A stretch of 64,000 nt of DNA from the NCBI GenBank assembly GCA_963733915.1, contig CAVTEP010000006.1, forward strand, positions 1 through 64,000. Direction: 5' to 3'. Made by a program: the position numbers and the translations under genes. This stretch comes from Sulfomarinibacter sp963733915. GTDB lineage: Bacteria > Acidobacteriota > Thermoanaerobaculia > Thermoanaerobaculales > Sulfomarinibacteraceae. Numbering within the stretch: the first letter of the stretch is position 1; each line of letters opens with the position of its first letter. This document shows positions 52,605 through 61,019 of the stretch, piece after piece. Below the pieces are notes generated by a model. The model searched no databases. It was not told the DNA's origin and saw only the letters and a list, made by a program, of their open reading frames with translations.

Positions 52605-54077
52605 TCAAGGCGCTGGCGAGCTGTAGCGCCGGATCATTTCCGCGACGGCTCCTTTGCAGACCGTGCAGTACGGCTGCAGGCGCCGTGAAAACATCAGACA
52701 GTCCAGCATCGGTCGGTAGAGACCGGTTGCCGCGTAGCCGGCACCCTCGAACGCACCAACGACACCGGCATTTTCTCCGGTGGCGAGGAAATGCTCGGTC
52801 CAAGTCGCGTGAGCGGCCGCGTGCCGCGCCTCCTGTGCTTCGAGCTCGGCGATCTCGGCGGCCGTCGCACCCGAAAGCTCGGCCCGGGCGATGGCCTCGT
52901 TGAGCCGTGTCCGTTCCTCCTGGTAGGCGCCGTCTGCGAGATCGAAGGCCTTCTTGTCCCACGGCGTCGGCAAGCCGGTGCCCGGCGCCACCATTTCACG
53001 CCACTTGAGCTTTTCCGGATCGAGCAGGGCAGTGATATTTGGCTGTACCGGTTCGTAACCGGGAGGGTAGAAATCGTTGTAGGCCACCGACGAGCTGTAG
53101 TACTCGTCGGCGAGACCGGCAAATGAGTGACCGAACTCGTGCAGCAGAAGGTAGTCCGCCCATTCTGAACGCGCGGTAAAGGTGCAATAGAGATTGTAGA
53201 TCCCGCCGCCGCCGTAGCGGTCGTGGTTGACCATGATGACGATCGCGTCGTAGGGAACATTTGCGGCGATATCGCGCAGCGCGCGGTTGTCCTCGGTCAA
53301 AAGATAGCGTTCGGACCCGAGCGAGTTGAACGAGGCGCCGAGGCTCGTCGACCGGTAGACACCGCGTTCGGGCTCGTCGCAGCCGCTTTCCTTCGACGGT
53401 GCGAGCACGCCGCGGATCGAGATGCGGTCACGATTGGCGGAAAACGGTGGTTGACCAAGGAGGGAACTGGCCGAGCGGGCGAGGTCCGCCTTGAAGGTCT
53501 CGATTTCCGCGGAGGTGTAGCCCTCGCCAAGAACCGCGATGTCAAGAACGTCGCTCGGGGAGCCACCGAGGTGCGCGTCGACCACGATTGCTTCCGCCGC
53601 CGGTTCGGTGGAGAATTTTGCGGCGGCGGGATCGATCGTGATTTCGGCCAGCGGAACCGCCGGCCCCGCGCTCCGTCTCGAGCTGACGTTGATCCGCAGC
53701 GGACGTCTCGGAAAGGGGAGGAGCACGGTCTCGTGATAGGTTTTCATCTCGCCGGCCGCGGCCGCGGTGGTGGTGCGGTACTCGCCGAAGTAGCTGTCAA
53801 AACCCTTCGAAAAGAGAAGCTCGCCGGTCGCGGCGTCGCGCGCCTCGACCAGGTAGCTGCCGTATTCAAACGGGTCCACCAGCGGCGATCGGGGGCCGGC
53901 CCACACGCCCTGCCGGTACAGACGGTCGATGCTGAGGATTTCAGTTTCGGCATTACCCGTATGGTGGAAATCGAGCCTCAGGCTCGCGTCCTCGAAATTG
54001 AGGTCGAAACCTTCCTCGGCGGCGGCTGGGAACGCGAGCGCCGCCAGCGCCGCTACGCACAGGATTTTATTGAGCAT
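52605..54077 (-). CDS. Exported M64 family metallopeptidase (IgA peptidase-like)
   Basis: This 490-residue protein has a signal peptide (MLNKILCVAALAALAFPAAA), an N-terminal beta-rich region and the M64 domain. The zinc motif is His313-Glu314 and His317 in LLLHEFGHSFAGLADEYY, which fits HExxH followed by an acidic third-ligand region. VLDIAVLGEGYTSAEIETFKADL and NVPYDAIVIMVNHDRYGGGG are typical of the family. An Ala/Glu-rich helix (about 395-425) precedes a C-terminal Cys-containing tail. Some members cleave IgA, but the substrate here is not predictable; the host relation of this organism is unknown. Confidence 0.9.
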   Translation of the reverse strand: MLNKILCVAALAALAFPAAAEEGFDLNFEDASLRLDFHHTGNAETEILSIDRLYRQGVWAGPRSPLVDPFEYGSYLVEARDAATGELLFSKGFDSYFGEYRTTTAAAAGEMKTYHETVLLPFPRRPLRINVSSRRSAGPAVPLAEITIDPAAAKFSTEPAAEAIVVDAHLGGSPSDVLDIAVLGEGYTSAEIETFKADLARSASSLLGQPPFSANRDRISIRGVLAPSKESGCDEPERGVYRSTSLGASFNSLGSERYLLTEDNRALRDIAANVPYDAIVIMVNHDRYGGGGIYNLYCTFTARSEWADYLLLHEFGHSFAGLADEYYSSSVAYNDFYPPGYEPVQPNITALLDPEKLKWREMVAPGTGLPTPWDKKAFDLADGAYQEERTRLNEAIARAELSGATAAEIAELEAQEARHAAAHATWTEHFLATGENAGVVGAFEGAGYAATGLYRPMLDCLMFSRRLQPYCTVCKGAVAEMIRRYSSPAP

Positions 54078-54157
54078 TTCCGTCTCCCCGGGCCGAATCT
54101 CGACGACCCGACGTCATTGTGAAGGGTCAGGGGGTAACCTTCAAGTCGGTTGCCACG

Positions 54158-54163
54158 TACACT
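54158..54163 (+). promoter_or_regulatory. -10-like TACACT six bases before the transglutaminase-TPR start
   Basis: TACACT ends six bases before ATG 54170 without a Shine-Dalgarno, repeating the leaderless-type layout seen elsewhere in the window. Confidence 0.35.
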
Positions 54164-54169
54164 TATTGT

Positions 54170-55285
54170 ATGAATCGCTCAAACATCGTCTGCATGTCGC
54201 TCGTGGTCGTGCTGATGGTGTGTGCGGCCGAAGCGCAAACCGGATTCGAGTCGGAGGTCTTCGGTTTCGAGGAGTGGCAGGCGGCCTTGAGCGAGCTCGA
54301 CATCGACGCCACGCAGGTCATCTATCCCTTCCACGCGTCCGACGACATGGTGGCCTGGGCGGATGAAAAGCTGCGAAAGTACGGGGTCGTGGCCCCCGAA
54401 AACAAGCTTCAGATCCTGCAGGCCTCGTTTTTCGACGAGGGCGAGTTTTCATTCGCGTACGATCAGGTGCGGACGCTCACCGCCGAAGAGGCGTTTGCGG
54501 CCCGCAGCGGCAACTGCATGTCGTTTACGTCCCTCTTTGTCGCGATGTCGCGCAGTCTTGGTGTTCCGACCTTCCTGGTGTCGGTCAATCGGCAACCCGA
54601 AGTCGTCAAGGATGAGGGGCTCGTGGTGGTGAACCGGCACGTGGTTGCCGGCTATCGGGCACCTCAACAGCTCTTCATCTACGATTTCACCGAAACTACG
54701 AAGACGCCGTACATGACTCAGCGGATAGTAGACGACGTCGGTGCATCCGCGATCTACCACACCAACCTCGGCGGCTACGCGATCCGCGTCGGCGATCTCG
54801 GGGAGGCAGTGCGCAATCTCGAGATCGCGGTCGTTCTCGCCCCGCGCTGGGCGCCCGCCTGGATCAACCTCGGAGTTGCACTCTCGCGCCTTGAAAACGT
54901 CGACGCCGCTTTCGACGCCTTCCAACAAGCCTTGGAGGTCGAGCCGGGCAACTCGTCGGCACTCGTCAATCTTGCCAAGATCTACCGCGAACAGGGTCGT
55001 TACGAAGAGGCTGACACCGCGATGCGGGCAGCGGCCGAGGGAACCCGCAACCCCTTCACCCTGATCGCCATGGCCGACGCCGAGATGATGCGCGGCAACC
55101 TCGAGGAAGCGAAAAAGCATTTGCGGCGGGCGCGGTGGTGGTACGGCAAGGAGCCGGAGGTTTACGACGCGTTGGCCCGCCTGTATCGCCTCGAGGGAGA
55201 CCGGGACAAGGCCGAAAACAACATGAAGCGTGCCGCCGATCTCAGGCGCCAGCGCGAGGCCGATGCCGCCGGACGCCGCGAGTAG
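54170..55285 (+). CDS. Exported transglutaminase-like TPR protein
   Basis: This 371-residue protein has a signal peptide (NIVCMSLVVVLMVCAAEA). A transglutaminase-core-like region (about 60-190) has the Cys in RSGNCMSFTSLFVAMSRSLGVP, a His in VNRHVVAGY and an Asp in FIYDFTET, a plausible Cys-His-Asp triad. Three to four TPR units follow (AWINLGVALSRLENVDAAFDAFQQAL, ALVNLAKIYREQGRYEEADTAM). Such proteins may cleave or cross-link peptides or envelope polymers. It precedes the AmmeMemoRadiSam operon by 42 bases on the same strand and could belong to it, but a separate promoter-like element follows. Confidence 0.85.
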   Translation: MNRSNIVCMSLVVVLMVCAAEAQTGFESEVFGFEEWQAALSELDIDATQVIYPFHASDDMVAWADEKLRKYGVVAPENKLQILQASFFDEGEFSFAYDQVRTLTAEEAFAARSGNCMSFTSLFVAMSRSLGVPTFLVSVNRQPEVVKDEGLVVVNRHVVAGYRAPQQLFIYDFTETTKTPYMTQRIVDDVGASAIYHTNLGGYAIRVGDLGEAVRNLEIAVVLAPRWAPAWINLGVALSRLENVDAAFDAFQQALEVEPGNSSALVNLAKIYREQGRYEEADTAMRAAAEGTRNPFTLIAMADAEMMRGNLEEAKKHLRRARWWYGKEPEVYDALARLYRLEGDRDKAENNMKRAADLRRQREADAAGRRE

Positions 55286-55313
55286 GGAACGTTGCAAAAT
55301 CCGGGCGCAGAGC

Positions 55314-55319
55314 TTATCT
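55314..55319 (+). promoter_or_regulatory. -10-like TTATCT eight bases before the Memo-AMMECR1 start
   Basis: TTATCT ends eight bases before ATG 55328 with no Shine-Dalgarno, so the AmmeMemoRadiSam operon may have its own leaderless promoter. Confidence 0.35.
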
Positions 55320-55327
55320 CTGTTGGG

Positions 55328-56842
55328 ATGAGGATTCTCATGATGACGGCGTTGGCCGCTGTGGCCGCCACCGCTACTGCCGCGAACCGACCGCCCGCGG
55401 TTGCGGGCGCCTTCTACACTGACGATCCGGTGCAGCTGCGGCTGCAGGTCGAGGCGATGTTGGCGGACGCATCCGCCGACGACCGGTCCCTGGCATTGGT
55501 CGTGCCCCATGCGGGTTACGTGTATTCGGGCGCGGTGGCCGGCGAGGCGTTTGCGACCCTCGACGGTGAGGCTCTCCGACGGGTGATCCTGCTCGGGCCC
55601 TCGCACCACATGGCCTTCGCAGGCGGCGCCTTGCCGAAGCACGGCATCAATGCCTTTGCGACACCGCTTGGCGAGGTGACTGTCGACCTGTCTGCCGTGG
55701 AGGCGTTGCGAAGGAGCCCGGACTTCGCAGGCCCCTCCGGGGCGCACGACCCCGAGCACTCCCTCGAGGTGGAGCTGCCCTTCCTGCAGGTCGTGGCGCC
55801 GGAGGCGAGCATCGTGCCGATCCTGGTCGGCAACCGCACCGACACCGCTCTCGCGCGCCGGATGGCGAGGGCCATCGTACCGCTTCTCGATGAGCGCACG
55901 GCGGTGGTGGTTTCCTCGGACTTCACCCACCACGGCGACCGCTACGGCTGGTCGCCTTTTGCGGAACCCGACCTCGGCGGCAAGTTGGTCCGTCTCGGCC
56001 GCGTGACCGCCGGCCGCCTCGCCGCCGTCGACCCCGAGGGCTTTGCCCACCAGGTCGAGGTCAGCGGTGACACGGTCTGCGGCGCCCGGCCGGCGATGGT
56101 TGTGGCCGAGCTCCTGGCCCACGCATTTGACGGCAGCGGCGTCGTGCTCGACGTCACCACCTCAGGTCAGGTCACCGGTGGCTGGGACCTGTCCGTCACC
56201 TATGCCGCGGTCGCGTTCCGGGGCTCGTGGCGGGAGTGGCGGGAATCGGCTCCCGCCCCGCCGCTCGGTGATCTGAGCGCCGCACAGGGTGCCGAAATGG
56301 TGTCTCTGGCACGCGCCGTGCTCGAGAGTTTCCTGCGTCACGACGGCAGCCTCGCCGAGTGGTACGCCGGAACCGGGAGGCAGGATGCCGGGAGCTCACT
56401 CGCAGGCGCATTCGTGACCCTCAACCACAGGGGGATCAGGGCGGGCGATCCCGGCCGGCTGCGCGCCTGCATGGGTGTGATCGAAGCGAAGCAGCCGCTC
56501 GCTGACGCGGTGGTCCAGGCCGCGGTCTGGGCGGCCCAGGACCCGCGCTTTCCGCGCCTTACGGCCGGCGAGCTCGACGGACTTGAAATCGAGGTGTCGG
56601 TGCTGTCGCCGGCGCGCGCCGTGGCCGGTCCCGCGGTGATCGAGGTCGGAGTCCACGGCGTCATCCTTAGCAAGGGCGGCAAACGCGCCCTGTTCCTGCC
56701 GCAGGTAGCGACCGAGCAGGGTTGGGACCGGACGGCGATGCTCGACCATCTGGCGCTCAAGGCGGGGTTGCCGGCGGGCGGCTGGCGCGATGGCGCCAGC
56801 TTCGAGGTCTTCACCGCCCAGGTTTTTGGAGAAGATCATTGA
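55328..56842 (+). CDS. Exported Memo-AMMECR1 fusion (AmmeMemoRadiSam B and A)
   Basis: This 504-residue protein starts with a Sec signal peptide (MRILMMTALAAVAATATAANR), then a Memo domain (about 22-285) and an AMMECR1 domain (about 300-504). Memo metal-site residues are present: His in VVPHAGYVYSG, His in LLGPSHHM, and Cys in TVCGARP, along with EHSLEVELPFLQ and SSDFTHHGDRYG. The AMMECR1 half has GAFVTLNHRG, LRACMG (usual form LRGCIG) and DPRFPRLTAGELDGLEIEVSVL. The fusion confirms that the two act together; the function of the system is unknown. It overlaps the next gene, so the operon is translationally coupled. The frame upstream of 55328 is not needed. Confidence 0.9.
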   Translation: MRILMMTALAAVAATATAANRPPAVAGAFYTDDPVQLRLQVEAMLADASADDRSLALVVPHAGYVYSGAVAGEAFATLDGEALRRVILLGPSHHMAFAGGALPKHGINAFATPLGEVTVDLSAVEALRRSPDFAGPSGAHDPEHSLEVELPFLQVVAPEASIVPILVGNRTDTALARRMARAIVPLLDERTAVVVSSDFTHHGDRYGWSPFAEPDLGGKLVRLGRVTAGRLAAVDPEGFAHQVEVSGDTVCGARPAMVVAELLAHAFDGSGVVLDVTTSGQVTGGWDLSVTYAAVAFRGSWREWRESAPAPPLGDLSAAQGAEMVSLARAVLESFLRHDGSLAEWYAGTGRQDAGSSLAGAFVTLNHRGIRAGDPGRLRACMGVIEAKQPLADAVVQAAVWAAQDPRFPRLTAGELDGLEIEVSVLSPARAVAGPAVIEVGVHGVILSKGGKRALFLPQVATEQGWDRTAMLDHLALKAGLPAGGWRDGASFEVFTAQVFGEDH

Positions 56843-57807
56843 GTGGATCGAAGAAGCTGACGCGGCGCGAGCTGGCCCTGATGCTCGGCGCCGGAGCCCT
56901 GGCGGGGAGCGCCCGCGGCGAAGCCTGGCGTCCGCTGGTGCTGCCGGGGGTGGTCGGTCTCGCCGAGGCACAGGCCGGGCTCGGAAAACCGCTGAGCCCT
57001 GGAGCCGCGCGGCGCGCGATGGCCGGCGCGGTGTCGGCCGCGACCGGTGGCGGTCCGGAGGCCGCGGCCAAGCTCTTTGATCCCGGCGACACGGTCGGCA
57101 TCAAGCTCAACTGTCTCGCCGGTCGCAGCCTGTCACCACGAGTCGAGCTGGTCGAGGCCCTGGTCGATCTCATCGCCGATGCCGGAGTCGACCGGCGCCG
57201 GATCATCGTTTTCGAGCGATCGAGCCGCGAGCTCGAGCGGGCCGGGTTCACGCTGCACTCCCAGGGCCCGCCGTACCGGTGCGTCGGCACCGACAACGAC
57301 TACGAGCGCGAGCCCTCCACCTCCGGGGCCATCGGATCGTGTTTTGCGCGCCTGGTGTCGACGACCTGCACCGCCCTGGTGTCATTCGGGGTCGTCAAGG
57401 ACCACGATCTGTCGGGGGTGTCGGCGGGGATGAAGAACTGGTACGGCGTCATCCACAACCCGAACAAGTACCACGACAGTGGTTGCGACCCATATATCGC
57501 CGACGTCGCGCGGCACCCGTTCATCCGCGACAAGCTGCGGCTGACGGTGCTCGACGGAGTCGTGGCCCAGTGCCACGGCGGCCCGGCCTACCGACCGGGC
57601 GCCACCTTCGAGCTCGGTCTGGTGGCTGCGAGCACCGACCCGGTAGCAGCTGATCTGTGGGCGTGGCAGGTCATCGAGGCGGAACGCGCGCGGCGCGGGA
57701 TGCCGACCCTCGAGGAGGCCGGGCGCCCGGTGCGTTACCTGGCCACTGCGGCCCGCGCAGGCCTCGGCGCCTGCGACCCGGAGGGGCTCCGGCTGGTGAA
57801 GGCATGA
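56839..57807 (+). CDS. DUF362 protein with Tat-type signal
   Basis: This protein of about 322 residues has a twin-arginine-type signal (KKLTRRELALMLGAGALAGSA). The DUF362 domain follows (GDTVGIKLNCLAGRSLSPRVELVEALVDLIADAG, IIVFERSSRELERAG, LVSFGVVKDHDLSGVSAGMKNWYG, AASTDPVAADLWAWQVIE). DUF362 proteins often accompany Fe-S proteins, but no ferredoxin-type cysteine cluster is seen here. The start is TTG 56839, with GGAG eight bases upstream, overlapping the Memo-AMMECR1 stop by two bases (TTGA). It is commonly found next to AmmeMemoRadiSam genes, so it likely acts in the same process. Confidence 0.82.
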   Translation: MSGSKKLTRRELALMLGAGALAGSARGEAWRPLVLPGVVGLAEAQAGLGKPLSPGAARRAMAGAVSAATGGGPEAAAKLFDPGDTVGIKLNCLAGRSLSPRVELVEALVDLIADAGVDRRRIIVFERSSRELERAGFTLHSQGPPYRCVGTDNDYEREPSTSGAIGSCFARLVSTTCTALVSFGVVKDHDLSGVSAGMKNWYGVIHNPNKYHDSGCDPYIADVARHPFIRDKLRLTVLDGVVAQCHGGPAYRPGATFELGLVAASTDPVAADLWAWQVIEAERARRGMPTLEEAGRPVRYLATAARAGLGACDPEGLRLVKA

Positions 57808-58934
57808 AGATCGACCGCCGACAGATGGTGGTGCTCGGCGCGGCGGGCGCCGCGACCTCCCTGCGGCCTGAGGCCTTCGCTGCGACGGCGCCCGGCGACG
57901 GTGCGGCGGCGGGGGGCGAGATCGTGGCGCGTGAGGCTTCCTGGTACAAGAGGCTGGAGGAGGGGAGGGTCGAGTGTCAGCTCTGCCCCCATGCCTGCAA
58001 GGTGGCCGACCGCGAGCGTGGAACATGCGGTGTGCGCGAGAACCGCGGCGGCACCTACTACACCCTGGTCCACGGTCTCGCCTGCGCCGTGCACATCGAT
58101 CCGATCGAGAAGAAGCCGTTCTTCCACGTCATGCCGGGCGAGAAGGCGTTTTCGTTCTCGACAGCGGGCTGCAACGTCGAGTGCAAGTTTTGCCAGAACT
58201 GGGAGCTGTCGCAGTTCCGGCCCGAACAGGTCCAGGCTTACCGACTCCCACCGGCGGCGCTGGTGGCCGCGGCGCGGAACAACGGGGCGCGGCTGACGGC
58301 AGCCACCTACGGCGAGCCGGTGGTCTACTGGGAGTACGTGCGCGACGTCGCGGCCGCAGCCAACGCGGCCGGTCTCAAGCCGACCGTGGTTTCCAACGGC
58401 TTTATCCAGGAGCAGGCGTTGCGCGACGTGTTGCCGCAGCTCGCCGCGATCAAGGTCGACCTCAAGAGCTTTCGCGACCAGTTCTACCGCGAGCAGGTCC
58501 GGGGCCAGGTCGAGCCGGTCCTCAAATCTCTGCAGGTCATCCGCGAGCTGGGGGTCTGGCTCGAGATCGTGGTCCTCCTCGTGCCGACGCTCAACGACTC
58601 CGAAGAAGAAATCACCGACCTCACGAGGTGGGTCAAGGCGAATCTCGGCGGCGACGTGCCGCTGCACTTCACGCGGTTCCACCCCACCTACCGGTTGACC
58701 AATCTGCCGCCGACGCCGGTGGCCACCCTCGAGCGGGCGTGGGAGATCGGCCGCGCGGCCGGGCTCGACTATGTGTACCTCGGCAACGTCGCCGGCCACC
58801 CTGGCGAGAACACCGTCTGCCCAGGCTGCGGCGAGATTCTCATCCGTCGGCTCGGCTTTCAGGTGATCTCGAACACGCTCGCTGCCGGCGCCTGCCCCGG
58901 GTGCCACCGCAAGATCCCCGGCGTCTGGGTTTGA
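57804..58934 (+). CDS. AmmeMemoRadiSam radical SAM enzyme with Tat-like signal
   Basis: This 376-residue protein binds a 4Fe-4S cluster through Cys123, Cys127 and Cys130 (CNVECKFC) and cleaves S-adenosylmethionine. An N-terminal cysteine group (Cys58, 61, 65, 75 in CQLCPHAC and GTCGVRENR) and C-terminal CPGCGE and CPGCHRK pairs are typical of the AmmeMemoRadiSam type, which resembles pyruvate-formate-lyase activase. GLACAVHIDPIEKKPFFHVMPG and YLGNVAGHPGENTVC are family signatures. The N-terminus MKIDRRQMVVLGAAGAAT reads as a twin-arginine signal, which would place radical chemistry outside the cytoplasm; an uncleaved anchor is possible. ATG 57804 overlaps the DUF362 stop by four bases. Confidence 0.93.
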   Translation: MKIDRRQMVVLGAAGAATSLRPEAFAATAPGDGAAAGGEIVAREASWYKRLEEGRVECQLCPHACKVADRERGTCGVRENRGGTYYTLVHGLACAVHIDPIEKKPFFHVMPGEKAFSFSTAGCNVECKFCQNWELSQFRPEQVQAYRLPPAALVAAARNNGARLTAATYGEPVVYWEYVRDVAAAANAAGLKPTVVSNGFIQEQALRDVLPQLAAIKVDLKSFRDQFYREQVRGQVEPVLKSLQVIRELGVWLEIVVLLVPTLNDSEEEITDLTRWVKANLGGDVPLHFTRFHPTYRLTNLPPTPVATLERAWEIGRAAGLDYVYLGNVAGHPGENTVCPGCGEILIRRLGFQVISNTLAAGACPGCHRKIPGVWV

Positions 58935-58987
58935 ATTCCGGCCATCTCACCCGGGTGGATCGGTGTCGAGACAACCCCTGGCTCGGG

Positions 58988-58993
58988 TAGACT
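58988..58993 (+). promoter_or_regulatory. -10-like TAGACT eight bases before the malonyl-CoA decarboxylase start
   Basis: TAGACT ends eight bases before ATG 59002; no Shine-Dalgarno lies between. The same hexamer occurs upstream of the Xaa-Pro aminopeptidase (29125-29130), there with a leader and Shine-Dalgarno. Confidence 0.35.
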
Positions 58994-59001
58994 GATGTTG
59001 C

Positions 59002-60351
59002 ATGGCCAAAAGCGTTCGGCAGGTGGCGACGTTGGCGCGGCGGATCGGGTCCGACCAGATTGCGGATCAGGCTCTCCTCGAACGCTTCCGCCTTTTCTAC
59101 CGCGAGCTTCCGCACGACCGTCGGCCGGAATTCTTTCGTTGGTTGGCCGCTGAGTTCGAAATTGGGCGCTCGCAGATCGAGGAGCCGATGGCCCGGGTCA
59201 GAGCGGCCTCGGAGAAAGACCGGGCCGGCTGGAACGAACGCGTGCGTGAGCTGCGGCGATCGATCGCGTCGCCACGCCAGCGGCTCCTCGAGAGCCTGAT
59301 CAACACCACCGGCGGCATGCAGTTCATCCTCGAGCTGCGCGCGCAGGTCCTCGATGCGCAGCGCAACGGCGAGGCGGGGCTCGAGGCCCTCGAGGAGGAC
59401 ATCTCCCACCTCCTCAACCGCTGGTGCCAGCACGGCCTCCTGTTTCTGGAGGAGATCAACCTCCGCTCCTCGTATCAAACGGTGCGGTTTCTCAAGGAAC
59501 GCGAGATGGTCCATCCGATGCTCAGTCTGGAAGAGATGGGCCGGCGCCTCGGCGCGGATCGGATGTGCTTCGCCCTCTACCACGTGGTGATGCCGGAGGA
59601 ACCCGTGGTCTTCATCGAGGTGGCCTTGAGCCGTGGACTCCTGCGGTCGATCCACGACGTGATCGGAGATCCGTCTCTCGAGAGGGCGCCGGTCAAATCG
59701 CCGAACACCGCCATCTTCTACTCCATCAACAATGCCCAGAACGGGCTCGCGGGTCTGGGTCTGGGCAAGGTGCTGATCCTCCGCGTCACCGAGGCGCTGC
59801 GCAAGCGCCACCCGTCGCTCGAGACATTTTCGACGCTGAGCCCGATTCCCGGATTCTGGAGACGCTATCTCCGACCCATCCTCGAGGGGAGTGACGAGGG
59901 CTTCAAGACCGATCGGGCCAAGATCGTGGGCACGATCCCCGCCAAGGCCCGCGCCGCCATCGTCGATCGGCACCTAGAGCTCGGCGGTGAGGATGGCGAC
60001 GCCGCCGACGTGCTGCTGGCGGTGCTGTCGCGTCCGGACTGGCTCGACGATCCGGTCTTCTCGCGCAACCTCAAGAAACCGCTGGTCGACATCGCATACG
60101 CCTACCTCACCGCCGAAAAAGACGCCCGCGGGAAGCCGCTCAACCCGGTGGCCGGCTTCCACATCGGCAATGGCGCCTTCGTTTCGCGCGCCAACGTCAA
60201 TTTTGCCGCCAATCGATCGCCGCGCGGCGTCAAGGAGTCGTGCGGGCTGATGGTGAACTACGTCTATTCGCAACGGGCGCTGGCGCCGATCGGCCGTGCG
60301 GTCCGCTTGCTGTTGCCGTGGGGGCGGCGCGGGCGAACGCCGCCGTCTTGA
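59002..60351 (+). CDS. Malonyl-CoA decarboxylase
   Basis: This 449-residue enzyme converts malonyl-CoA to acetyl-CoA and CO2. A helical N-terminal domain (about 1-140) is followed by a GNAT-like catalytic domain. FSTLSPIPGFWRRYL holds the conserved Ser, and NPVAGFHIGNGAFVSRANVNFAANRSPRGVKESCGLMVNYVY the catalytic His and the C-terminal family signature. No mitochondrial-type or export signal is seen, so it is cytoplasmic. Malonate-utilisation genes (matBC) are not adjacent; a role in balancing fatty-acid synthesis is inferred. Confidence 0.92.
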   Translation: MAKSVRQVATLARRIGSDQIADQALLERFRLFYRELPHDRRPEFFRWLAAEFEIGRSQIEEPMARVRAASEKDRAGWNERVRELRRSIASPRQRLLESLINTTGGMQFILELRAQVLDAQRNGEAGLEALEEDISHLLNRWCQHGLLFLEEINLRSSYQTVRFLKEREMVHPMLSLEEMGRRLGADRMCFALYHVVMPEEPVVFIEVALSRGLLRSIHDVIGDPSLERAPVKSPNTAIFYSINNAQNGLAGLGLGKVLILRVTEALRKRHPSLETFSTLSPIPGFWRRYLRPILEGSDEGFKTDRAKIVGTIPAKARAAIVDRHLELGGEDGDAADVLLAVLSRPDWLDDPVFSRNLKKPLVDIAYAYLTAEKDARGKPLNPVAGFHIGNGAFVSRANVNFAANRSPRGVKESCGLMVNYVYSQRALAPIGRAVRLLLPWGRRGRTPPS

Positions 60352-60397
60352 ATGAACTCCGGCGATAACTCGAGCCTGTAAATGGAGGGTGGTACTG

Positions 60398-60916
60398 ATG
60401 CGAAGGTATTTGACAAGCGTCCTCATTGTCCCCGTGGCCTTGTGCTTTGTCGTTGGCGCCGATGAGGTGGCGCCGGCGGCAGACTCCGCCGAAGCGCTGG
60501 TCGCAGCGATCTACGACGAGGTGTCGAGCCCGAACGGGGACGGACCCGACTGGAATCGCGTGCGGTCCCGCTTTGACGAAAACGCCGTGATCGTGCTGCG
60601 GGCGACCCGTGAAGAGACCCGGCTCATGGACGTCGATGCCTTTATCCAGGACTTTGTCGATTTCTACCAGCGGATCGGTCCCAACGGCCAGGGGTTCAAG
60701 GAAACCGTGGTGTCCATCCAGGCGCTCGAGTACGGCAACATCGCCCACTGTTACGTGGTCTACGAGGCCGCCATTCTCGGCTCCGAACGGCCGCCGCAGC
60801 GCGGCCTCGACAGCTGGCATCTGATGAAACGGGACGGACGCTGGTGGGTCGTTTCGGTCATCAATGAGTCGGAGGCGGTGGAGGGACCGATCCCAGCCGA
60901 GGCTTTTGCCGGCTGA
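60398..60916 (+). CDS. Exported NTF2/SnoaL-like protein
   Basis: This 172-residue protein has a signal peptide (RRYLTSVLIVPVALCFVVGA) and an NTF2-like cone domain (SAEALVAAIYDEVSSPNGDGPDWNRVRSRFDENAVIVL, GNIAHCYVVYEAAILGSE, HLMKRDGRWWVVSVINESE). Members bind small molecules or act as enzymes; the ligand here is unknown. ATG 60398 has GGAGGG nine bases upstream. Confidence 0.82.
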   Translation: MRRYLTSVLIVPVALCFVVGADEVAPAADSAEALVAAIYDEVSSPNGDGPDWNRVRSRFDENAVIVLRATREETRLMDVDAFIQDFVDFYQRIGPNGQGFKETVVSIQALEYGNIAHCYVVYEAAILGSERPPQRGLDSWHLMKRDGRWWVVSVINESEAVEGPIPAEAFAG

Positions 60917-61019
60917 TCAATTGCGAGCTCCGCTCGACTGGTCATTCTCATATTCAATGATATGATCAAGCGGCGAAATGTAGTGGATCGGTCGGATTTG
61001 GCCGAAGGAGGAATCGACG

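Noticed and set aside
57735..58907. 390-residue minus-strand frame opposite the radical SAM gene
   Set aside because: The plus strand carries the full radical SAM signature; the antisense has none.
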